From positions 8,606,154 through 8,670,153 of the forward strand of contig KL647289.1 of the NCBI GenBank assembly GCA_000727475.1: DNA of 64,000 nt. The letters are read 5' to 3'. The notes under the pieces are model-generated. The model was given only the letters and a program-made list of their open reading frames with translations. It ran no database searches and was not told where the DNA came from. This DNA comes from Sarcocystis neurona. Its lineage: Eukaryota > Apicomplexa > Conoidasida > Eucoccidiorida > Sarcocystidae. Below, one piece after another: positions 48,973 to 59,400 of this stretch; position 1 is the first letter of the stretch, and each line of letters begins with the position of its first letter. The translations under genes were made by a program, and so were the position numbers.

Positions 48973-50459
48973 CGGCAAAAATAGAGGGGTATACAAATTG
49001 GTTTTACCAACAACTACACAGCTGCACGGTGCTCGCGCATGTGTACGTACGTACATTCAGGAGAAAAACTGAAGCACTTTGCCTCCGTTGCCTCAGAATG
49101 TTTCGCGCCACAAGCGTGTGCCCTTGAAAGCGACCATTGAAATGGGCTGCCATCCATAGGTGTATCGGCAGATAGACAGACGGATGCCGCGCAGACTGCT
49201 TTTTACCTGTTCATACAAAACTGTCACTCCATTTCGCGTTCTGTCATTTTATCTTCAACTTGCAGCAGACCATTCAAGCGTGCGGTTGTCAGTTCACAGA
49301 TAAAGGCAGAGGAGAATACGTGTAGAACTACACACAAAATTCGAAGAAGTATTTCATAATAGGTGGGCGGTGAAGGTATAAACAGCAAGAGAGAAAGTTC
49401 GTGAAGAGCCAGACAAAGCTATTGTTTGGAGAATGTGCAGGCGAATGGGCTGACGAAGACCGAGCAGAATAGGTGAAACACATCATAAGTAATCGGATGG
49501 AAGCGCCGGCTGATAGTGGCCGCACAACCGTAAACCCGTCATCTGTGTGTAGACAAAGCATTTTAAGGCGCATGTTCTGTGTAACTACTGTGTCCTATTA
49601 CTAGGTGTCTGTTCGTTGTAGCTAAAAAGAGTTGCCTCAAGCCAACGGGTGACGAACCTACCGATCTCCTTCAAGGAAGGCGACTCTGAATCCATGCCCC
49701 GCCTAGTCGAGTGCGTACGTATGTAAACAGTCAAAGGCAGGTGCGTGTGCCTGTGTGTTGGAGCGTTTGTCTCTCTACTTCGTTGTAACACAGATACGTA
49801 CAGACTTCCCCCGGATTGACAGTTCGTAGTAGTAATTTACTTCACCGTACTAGTCCCTGTATTTCATGTTGTCTTGTAGGAGCGCCGCTAGGATAGTCTA
49901 AAAAGTCGTGACGTCGCCGAGTTCCCTGGCCGCGGAACCTGCAAGTTTGGCTGCACCTGTGAAGGTCTTCGTTTCGTGTAGTTTCGTCTGTGCAGTTGTT
50001 GAGGCATTAGCGATGTGTGTGCTCCTTCACAGCCTGGTTTTTTGGGTTCTCCTTCGCCTTGCCACGTGTTCGCTCCTTTTGCGTTGGTGTTTTGGACAGC
50101 TCTGAACCATCTCATTTAGCATGCTTTCAGCCTGACACGAATTCTCCCAATGTGAAAGACAGTACTTCTACGTAAATGTCGCACCTACTGACGGAGATGC
50201 TTGCTTAGATTTGTCCGTTCGTGCAGACCTGTGTAGAGGTGATGGTGTAGTGAACTTTTGTGTGATTGGACACTTTCAATACCAGCGGCAGAAAGACGGC
50301 TTCCGCGGCGGAACTGTGTTGTCGAGCGTACCCCGTCAGTCATTTACTTGTCTATATTTATGTATATATGCATGCACGCAAGTGCGTATATGAGTGTCTG
50401 TAGGGACACTGCTGGGACTTTTGTCATTCGTAAGTGCGGCTCACCTGCCTAACGCAGAA
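48973..50459. other. Intergenic or 5' region upstream of the four-helix membrane protein
   Basis: No gene recognised. ORFs are under 85 codons on both strands. A donor-like TCGTAAGTG (50429) and an acceptor-like CCTAACGCAG (50448-50457) just before the ATG at 50460 could mark a 5' UTR intron boundary. Confidence 0.4.
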
Positions 50460-51701
50460 ATGGCTTTCACATCGAGAAGGATGTTTCGCCCACGTCGGCT
50501 TCAACAGGAGCTTCGTAGCCCCAGGCGTTGGTCGCGTTTCATAGGACTGCTGAAGTGGAAGGAGTTTTTTACGCTTATATTTTACGCCTGCATGGCCATC
50601 TCTTCCTTGGGAGGAGCGCTGTTTTTTGGTGTTCGGAGCCTCCAGGGTTATCGAAAAGGGCTGACCTTCTTCTATCTGGCAATGCTGCTCTTCATGTCCG
50701 TCTGTTCCCTGATCTGTCACTTGTTGCTAATTAAGTGGAGACTGGATCGCTTTTTTCACGAGTTTGCACGCACCAAGTCTCCTCAGCTACGCAGGTCTTT
50801 GTCAACTGAAGGAGAAACAGAATCAGAGCCATCTTCAGTAGCAGAAACAGCAGCCTCAGCGTCTGCGCACGCAAACGTTGTCGGTTCCTCCGAGAGAAAC
50901 AGCAGCTCATGCTTCGTCAGCCGTCTCAAAGCAATTCTGAAACTGTTCCACGCCTACGCCGTTTTTCTCGCAGCGCTCGTCGTAAGTCTACTAGTGCTCT
51001 TTGACCTTGCTACTGGATATACAGCCTCGCATTTTCGTCCGACGCTCTTCTCAGTGATCAGTTTAACTACTCTGCAGTGCTGGGTTGTTGCAGTCAGCTT
51101 TGCATGGTTCATCAATGTGCTTGTGTTTAACGACGCTGCGGACGCTGTCGAAATGGAACACCCCTTCGAGTGCAGTATAACGGATCTGTCCCACCAGCCA
51201 AGCAGCCCCAGCAGCAGAAGCACCAGGAGGAGCAGCAGCAGAAGTAGCAGGCGACGGGATGGTGGAGGGACTGGGGAGCGTAGGCCCAGCAGAAGAGGAG
51301 GGGATGTGAGCGACGACGAGAAGGAGAAGGATTCCTCTGAAAAGCATCAGCACGTACCAAAATCCAGAGAACCGGAGGTGAGGGAAAAAGAGGACACACA
51401 TTTGTGGGACATGCCTACTAGTGATGTTTCCACCTGTGCGCTGGCCACTATTCGAGGTGTATCCTCTCAATGGGGAGACGTTGAGGAAACAGATGCAGGA
51501 GATACAGGAGCAGGAGGTGAAGCGGAAAACGTTGGCTCCGGTTTGCAGACACAGGGTGACTTCCGCGGTGTTAGCATTCAGCCCACTCTTATTGGCATGC
51601 CTTCTTTTGCAGTGGCGTGCATGCCCACCATTCCTCTTGCACTATCTGGAGAGGACGCTCAGGTGAAAGACTACGGCATCGTGCATCACTCACGAGTGTA
51701 G
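50460..51701 (+). CDS. Four-transmembrane-segment protein with long Ser/Arg-rich cytoplasmic tail
   Basis: Single-exon gene of 413 aa, with no stop or splice break. The start chosen is the first in-frame ATG (MAFTSRRMFRPRRLQQELRS), directly after a possible acceptor (GCAG|AAATGG); a longer reading from GTG 50394 is unlikely. Four hydrophobic helices are visible: about 36-58 (FFTLIFYACMAISSLGGALF), 68-91 (LTFFYLAMLLFMSVCSLICH), 163-185 (FHAYAVFLAALVVSLLVLFD) and 196-223 (LFSVISLTTLQCWVVAVSFA). Between helices 2 and 3 is a Ser/Glu-rich loop of about 70 residues. The tail of about 190 residues is Ser/Arg-rich (residues 245-300) and then acidic. The basic N-terminus suggests a cytosolic N-terminus. 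I do not recognise the family; size and topology resemble unnamed coccidian membrane proteins. The function is unknown. Confidence 0.8.
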   Translation: MAFTSRRMFRPRRLQQELRSPRRWSRFIGLLKWKEFFTLIFYACMAISSLGGALFFGVRSLQGYRKGLTFFYLAMLLFMSVCSLICHLLLIKWRLDRFFHEFARTKSPQLRRSLSTEGETESEPSSVAETAASASAHANVVGSSERNSSSCFVSRLKAILKLFHAYAVFLAALVVSLLVLFDLATGYTASHFRPTLFSVISLTTLQCWVVAVSFAWFINVLVFNDAADAVEMEHPFECSITDLSHQPSSPSSRSTRRSSSRSSRRRDGGGTGERRPSRRGGDVSDDEKEKDSSEKHQHVPKSREPEVREKEDTHLWDMPTSDVSTCALATIRGVSSQWGDVEETDAGDTGAGGEAENVGSGLQTQGDFRGVSIQPTLIGMPSFAVACMPTIPLALSGEDAQVKDYGIVHHSRV

Positions 51702-54159
51702 CGGGCAAAAGCTGCAGCAAATTTTGGGTGGTCACAAGAATGAGGAGAAGTGTGTTGTTAGGACGTATCGCACAATTTCTTTCCCGTGTACGCGCGTAAA
51801 CATTTACAAGGACTACTCCGTTTCATACCAAATAGGTGTCTGCCGAACGTAGATCATACAAGTGCACGAATACGTGGTGATCGAGTCTTTCTGTGTCTTG
51901 TGACACGCTATTACTGACCAGCACGTGTACATGCATGTGCGCGCTCGTCGATTTGGGACCTTGTACATGTCCACCGTGGTACGACCACCCACGATCAATA
52001 CACCGTTGTGTAGACGTGTGCGCTTGTGTGCCTGACAGTGCAACTTGGTTACTTCGATGGCGGGGGGATTTGCAGAATCGCATTCCATGTGACCTGTAAT
52101 GTTGATCACATTTACATCCCCTGGAAATGAAATGGCAAAGTCTTCTCGACTCACCCCTGACTTAAGCGCTTCAACAATCGCTCGCAAACTTCAGCGGGAC
52201 TACTACTCGTATGTCTTTCTCCCTGTGTACGACAACATGCGTATACGCGGGGACTGCAGAAATGTACGCAGGTATCCATTTGCGCTCCATCAGGATCGGC
52301 TACATATAACGCGTTCCTCTGCTATTTTCGGCTAGAAGTTTTGCGAAGGCAACATGTACACCTAAGAGTGATCTTGCGCTATATTGATTTCGGACATACG
52401 GGGACCTGCATACACTTTTGCCGCCTTGGCTAGATCAGAGGAGTATGTAGGGGATCAGAAGTACTCTTTTTCTCTTGCTGTAAATGCAGGGAGCTACACA
52501 GGCAAAAGAGCGTACGAATGTTACCGCTCCTGTGCACCAACATAGAAAGAATTACATTCAGGCAAAAGTATAACCCGTCCGTCGTCGAGAGTGCGGTATC
52601 CACAAGAAGATGGTGTTTTACATTCAGGTACGCTTTTGCAAGTGCAAAGTGCCATGCTCGTTGTCGCCGGCGTACTTATACACGTACTTCTACACGTGTC
52701 ACTACATGCGAATAAATGAACGTCGATCCTAACATAATGACGTATTCGTTCTGGGGCGCATACCAATAATAGGAATGCATTTACTCACAGTGTGTCGTTA
52801 CAACGAGAGCGGCATCTACGTGTGCACGCGGACATCCTTCTTTTCGCTTCCGGCACACAAGGACAGCGGTGACTGTACAACAAGTTGATCGGCGTCGTGA
52901 CCCACGATAGCGCCTGCCTAGCTGAAAAAACCTTTCTTCCTGACAACTTCACAGCAACGCAAGCAGGGTGACTTGGATCACTGACAAGCAGATTTCCTGA
53001 TTTCCTGAAGTTGATTATAATCACATTCATACTCACGTTGTGAGCAACTCCCGTTTCCTAAATTTTCCAACTTGAGAAACACACAATTACTTCCACAAAT
53101 CGACCTCTTGTCTCAGAAAGATACACCCACTAGTATTCTCATTTCTGCACTGTGTTTATGGCAGCTGGCGTGCAAGGAGACTGACACGATAGCGAATGGT
53201 CACCTCGATGCGTTGTCGTGAGGCTGAAACACAACCACCACATTTAAAGTGCGACGCGATTACCTGGAAGTGGGATCGCATACAACCAAATGAAGGGAGA
53301 AGCCGTGGCTGAGCCGTTGCGTTGGTGCTTTCTCAACCTCAAGCGGTCTGACTGTTTATGTGTAACGAGTGAACGAACAGTCCTAACACGGATGTGGATG
53401 AGCACACGAGATGCGCTCATGGAACGAAAACCCGCAGCGACAGGACACCTCTGCTGTACTAAGTACAATCCTGTAGAGCAAGCACAATTCTGCAACGCTT
53501 AACCAAGAATATAAACTGTAATTATGACCAGTCGTTATAAAACAATCGTCTGTAGAAGTGAAATTGTTTCAGACGAACTGCAGTAACTTGGACGGAAGGA
53601 TTTCGTGTTTGAAAAGCCACAGGAGAACACTCGTGCACAGAGAAAGAACAAGTTAGTATACAATGACACAAACGTGTTATTCAGCAGTATTTCTCCTTTT
53701 GAACACAGGAAGGGAAGCCAAGGTAAACATGCAGTGAGACAAAATTACTCTGAACTCCGCGTAGTGCACCACGACATATGTTTCTGTAAGTTTCCCGTGG
53801 TCTTCTGAATGGACCGTAGTGTGCAGTTTACTGACACTTACACGAATTTCGACTCTCGGCGTTGTGTAGAAGAAAGGAGCTACGACGTATCACGGTCCTG
53901 TAACTATTATGATTAGCGTGGCAAGGGAATGGTCTACCTAGGCAGATTGATACGGGTTTTCTCGGAGAGGGGAAGAAGTGTTGCGACCGAACGGCTCCAC
54001 CAATGTACCCACCCCTTCAGCTACGAGTGTGAGTGGCAGCTGCCGACGGCACGCAGTAACAATGGCAACAGAGCTTCTTGTCAGACAAAATGCCTCCCCT
54101 TCAAATCACCAAAACACTGACACTACCAAGAGCAGCAGAAGTGGCTGCAATACTAAGCA
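51702..54159. other. No recognised gene
   Basis: Downstream of the four-helix protein. ORFs are short (under 125 codons) on both strands. A 67-codon + frame from about 52132 (MAKSSRLTPDLSASTIARKL) has coding-like composition but no support. There are few CAG triplets and few microsatellites, so it reads as repeat-poor DNA. CAG-rich sequence resumes at about 54130. Confidence 0.45.
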
Positions 54160-54722
54160 ATGAGAGCCACAAACGACCGCTGTCTCCCTGCAACAGCGGA
54201 ATCCGACATCAACAGTGGTCACCGGATCAATGACCCTACGCGAAAGAAACCTCAGCCGTCCCAGAAGCGGCAGTCACGTGAGCTGGAAGCAGTGGCAAGG
54301 ACCCGCAGCTGCAGAAATCAGCCGCAGCAGCTGCGGCCTCGAGTCTCAGCCCCAGCAATACACATCGCAGCCAGTGGCGATCGCACATACCAACAGCAGC
54401 GTCACCTACAGCAGCAGCATTCAAACGGGCAGCAACGTATACTCGCGTTAATTCAACCACCCGGAAGCGTCCGTTACACCAACCCCGGGCAGCACGTGAT
54501 ACAGCACAACAGCAGCAACGGCCACCGCAATCACCAGGCCACACGCGGCAAAAGCAGCTGCTGTCACAAGAGGCAGAAGTACGCCTCAGAAGCAGGACAG
54601 CAGCTCCAGAAAAAGAGCTCGTTAGCTGTCGTTCATTTGGCCGACAGGCAGAAAGCACACCGGCTGCCCCACATTTCGTCAACACTTGGGAACTCGATGA
54701 CTCGCTATAGCGTGGAGCACCG
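54160..54722 (+). CDS. Possible Gln-rich exon with strong GTAAGT donor
   Basis: The open + strand frame encodes Gln/Ser/His-rich sequence (RTYQQQRHLQQQHSNGQQR) and then a less biased end (KKSSLAVVHLADRQKAHRLP). It stops at GCACCG|GTAAGT, phase 2. Of the three frames only this one reaches the donor without a stop. The start is unknown: the frame begins at an ATG at 54160, but an acceptor upstream is equally possible. No domain is recognised. It may be part of a gene running through 55400-56445. Confidence 0.35.
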
Positions 54723-55379
54723 GTAAGTGATTCTCACAAATCTGTGTAGACGCACGCGTGCAGCATTTGTTTGCTGTTGAAAGGTAGAGAAGGTACTTTT
54801 TTTGTGAGGGACACATTACACAAAAACACAGATACATATACATGTTTACACCCACCATGGGACACGTATACATATAAACATGAATATGCATACACATATA
54901 TATGTATGCGTACGTGCACAACCACGCCACGAGGGCAGGTGTGACCTGTGAAAGATGGGAAGGGTCGCGCTTTGAGAACACGGAGCGTGAAACATATTAC
55001 TAAAGTGCTTGAGAGTGAATGACCCACACGAGACTCTCATCACACACAAAAGACTGCTCTGCGTAGACACGTAAATCAAGGTACAGAGGTGCATGTATCT
55101 GTTTCCCCTATCGGAGAACCACTTCAGCAATTCCAAAACAGGACACGCTTGCCACCGCTCAACTATGTCCCATCCAGTAGACGCGCTGACGCAGACACAG
55201 ATGTCCACACAAATGTGTACTTATCAAAAAACAAGCGTCGAAAATTCAATATCGAATAGGCGGGCTACACTTTCGAAAGATGCACACCGGGATGTTCCTG
55301 GCTACGTAAAAGTCCAGGAGAACCAACAAACCAGCAAGCAGTTCAAAAATTGTTATTGTGTGTGCTGTGGAAAATAACT

Positions 55380-56445
55380 GTAACGTTGTGGCTGTTCCTG
55401 CAAAGATCGTCTCGCATGCTTCACTTACTGCTGGGAGTCCTTCTACCACTGCTGCTGTTGGTAGTGGCTGCACAAAGTTCTCCTGTCCTGTCCAGCGCTA
55501 TTGTTGCAAATCTCTAACCACTGGTGTCGCCGGTGCGTGTCTTCCGACTGCGACCCCTGCCTCTGCTGCTCTTCACAAATCTCCTCCCGTTGCTTCCACT
55601 GTGGCATCCTTCGACCACGGCTAGCATTGCTGTTCTTCTTCCCACATCTCTGGCTGCTCACCTCTTGTTGTGGTGCTACTGCTGCGATATGGTTGCGACG
55701 GGCGTATTTACAGCTGTTCTTGCTGCGGCTGGTGCTCCTCCAGAGGTCGCTGCTGTTTCTGGTACAGGTGCTGGCCCTCCTTCATGCTGTTTTTTCCCAA
55801 ACCTGCTCTTGCTGCCGTCGTACCCGTACATACCCCTACTACCAGCGCAGACACAGCTGCCTCTCCTGCTCGGCTGCGCGTCCAACTGCTGCTGCCCGTC
55901 CGGTTGCTGCTGCGCGCTTGTTTGGGCTTCAGCAGCTGGTGCCCGTGTTGCTGCTGCTGCTCTCGTATTTACTTTTTCTTTTTTTACTTGCTGTCGCTGC
56001 CTGCCGGCCAGCACCCGAGAGACCGACGTAACAGACACCACTCGTAAGTACGCAGCAAGAAACGCCAGTGTGCCTTCACCAGCGAGCAGCTGAAGAGTTT
56101 TTTCTTCCGAACGTGTGGTTTTTTATCGTTTCAGATGTCTGAGTTTCCTCCGCTCCTCCTCCGTCGACAAGAAAAAGAAGATCTCTTCCCAACCTGCGCA
56201 CTCTCCTGCGTCCTCTTCTGTTTCAGGAAAAGAAACAGGCAGCGCCATCTCCTGTGGCCATTCTGCCCCACATCTCCTCCTCACCATCAGCAGCTGCAGT
56301 CCACGAAACGACACCAGCCGCGCCAGCACTCGCGCTGCCACCAGCGGCACCCGTCGCTGTAGTACCAACAGTACGAGTCAGCGGACAGCAAAAAAAAGTT
56401 ATCGGGTGGCTGGGCGTCGCGTGTAGAATTGAAGAAGCCGTTTAG
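55380..56445 (+). CDS. Unresolved low-complexity exons (Ala/Ser/Pro-rich)
   Basis: CTG/GCT-rich DNA with open + strand frames, an intron-like GTAAGT at 56044 and acceptors TCGTTTCAG (56135) and CTGTTTCAG (56235). The frame after 56235 reads EKKQAAPSPVAILPHISSSP, then APALALPPAAPVAVVPTVRV and GWLGVACRIEEAV before TAG at 56445. I could not settle frame or splicing upstream. The 3' end overlaps the last exon of the C1D-like gene on the opposite strand. A Gln-rich minus-strand ORF (55676-56041) is an alternative reading. Confidence 0.25.
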
Positions 56446-59400
56446 CAGCAGCGACATTCACGGAAACTGAACGAACAGCAAGAGCGCCACCTCGTCGGTC
56501 CTCCTCTACACGCGCGGCGACCTTCTTCATATACGCGCGCACGCGCGCCTGTCGCATCCACCGCACAACACCACGGGGAGTCCCTGAACACAAGCTGCTC
56601 CTCCACGAAGAAAGCACGAATATACGCACGTGTAAACGCCAACAGACGTAAACACACGTCGTACACACACACACACACCGCTACGGACACATGCGGCACT
56701 TTTCAAAGAAACACTGGACATTCTTCCGGTCACAAACAAACAAGACTACATACACAACAGAAAGGAGAAGGAGGAGCAGGCACGGGGGCAGGCGCGGGTT
56801 AACATGGACGCTCACGCGTGAACGAACAGAGACACTGGGAACGAAACTTTACGGGTGTCCTCGTATATATTTCTTACTAGGATAGGGCCGTCTTGTACGC
56901 ATGTGTAGAGCTCACAAAGGTGAGCTCCCGTCTGCTTCTGCGTGTGGGGCCCTTCGTACTACAAACAAATGTACACAAGTACACGTGTATATACATGTCT
57001 GTCTAAGTAAACGATACGGAGACGCACGAGCGACGACCAAACGAATAACCCGTGCTGACCACCAGTACACGCGATCCTGCTAAAACGGACACGAATCTAC
57101 ACACGTACATATATGTATATATATATATGTATATACGTATATACACGTATACATCAATACACGTAGCTGGCTATGTAAACCCCACAAATATACGCATGTG
57201 CATGTATACATGCGTGAGCGACGACGGGACGAACGTCAACCAGGACATATATATATATATATATGTACATATGTGTGTACGTCTATATACGTCGCTGACT
57301 ACGTAAACCCCACAAATATATGCGTGTGCGTGTATACATGCGTGAGCGACTAGGGAACGAAGTAAACCCGGCAGACAACTACACGCGGCCGGGCAACTAC
57401 ACGCGGCCATACAGAAGTGGGCACGTAAATACAGACGCGCAGGGTAATGTATGTCTGTACGAAGGTCGGGCACATAAGGGAAAGGTCGTCCGTGCCTGAC
57501 AGCAGAAAGATGGCACTTCCACAAACACAGGCCGGGGTCTTTACTTGAAAAAGGAGACCCGTGCCGTGATTCTGCCTCCGGGTCCACACAATACGTCCAC
57601 GTACATACGTATACATATCTATGTATGCATGTGTGTGTATATATATATATATATAGACTGATGTATATGTGCTTACACGTATTTGTTTGCGCTTCACACA
57701 TACATATACACGTATATATATATACGTGCATGCTTATGTGTATATTTATGTATATATACATACAAATCTGTGCCCGTAGTGAGGATAGACGCAGACATTC
57801 AACCGCATCATATTTATATATATATATATATATTTTATATCCACGTGGATGAACCTGTGCGTGTTCAGGGGTCGAAGCGGTGACATCAGCAGGTTAGGAA
57901 ATTACGTTTTCCGCTGAAACGGAGAAACACTTGTAGGAAGCGAAGTTCAGACTGAGTGGACACGTGAACGCGTGTGTCCAGCTACACGGACACACACATT
58001 TGCAAATTCAACATTTGTTACTACATATATATATGTCTATATTACGTACATACACGTCTACACTCACGAACTCAGTACAATGAATATGCACGCATGCACG
58101 CATCCAACAGATACACCTGTACATATCCTACAGGTGAATAGAATACACCAATGGTTTCACGCACGTACACACTGGTACTTCAATATATAAACATATATTA
58201 GTATATATATATACGTCTGTATTTATTCACGCGCAGACCAAGAGGGGGAGAAACAGAGACCATGTACGCACAACACAAACTACAGACGTGCAGATCGCTA
58301 TACGTGTCTACACGTGAGAACACAAACGGGTATACAAGGATGCGTATATACATACATACATTTATATATACACGTATGTCTATGTATGTGAGAATATGTA
58401 CAGGTATACAAGGATGTGTATATACACATATACGTGTACATATATATATATACATATATACGTATGTATATGTACGTGAGAATATGTACAAATATACAAG
58501 GATGCGTATATACACACATGTATATATATATGTATACGTATGCATATGTACGTGAGAATACGTACAGGTATACAAGAACACGCACTTACATATGTACATG
58601 TATACATATATATATATATATACGTACGTATACGTATGTGAGAATATGTACAGGTATACAAGGATGTGTATACATATATATATATATATATATGTGTACA
58701 CGTGTACATGTGTATGTCATGCAGGTGGACAGAAACAACGAGAAACCGCTGCTACCCACGTATGAGTCAGCAGAGCGAGTGCTCCGGCAGAGAGAGGCCG
58801 GAAGCGACCACAAGAGGCAGAAACCGATGCAGTGCAGCGGGGGGCGGCGAAGATAAATGCGAAGGCGAAGAAAAATGGGAAGGCGAAGACAAATGGGAAG
58901 GCAAAGACAAATGGGGAGGGCAGGCACGGCCGCGTTCGTAGGAGGGGAGGAAAGTGAGGGGAGCGTGTGCCGCAGTGGCCGGTCGTGCGACTCCGCCCGC
59001 AGGAGAGCAGCAGCGCCTCACCAAGTCACGGACGACGGGGTGCGTCTCGACGTCCTGTCCCTGCGTCTTCAAGTAGCCTGTTCCACAGAAGAAAAGCCAC
59101 GCACACGTATCCAGGCGCAGCAGTGTGTGCACAGGTGTTTATATATACCCTGACGCGTATACATACATACGTACACGTGTGCACACACCTATGCATGTAT
59201 CCATATGCATGCATTCATACACATATACAGAAACACATGTATACGTATATATATACATACGTACGTACACATATACACACATACGCACACATACACATAA
59301 ATACACAGATGGACACATATATACATATGTAGTATACAGGCAAATGTATAGGATAGCTTCATAGAGTAGTCCACTCTTACAAACCTCTGTGACAAAAGTG

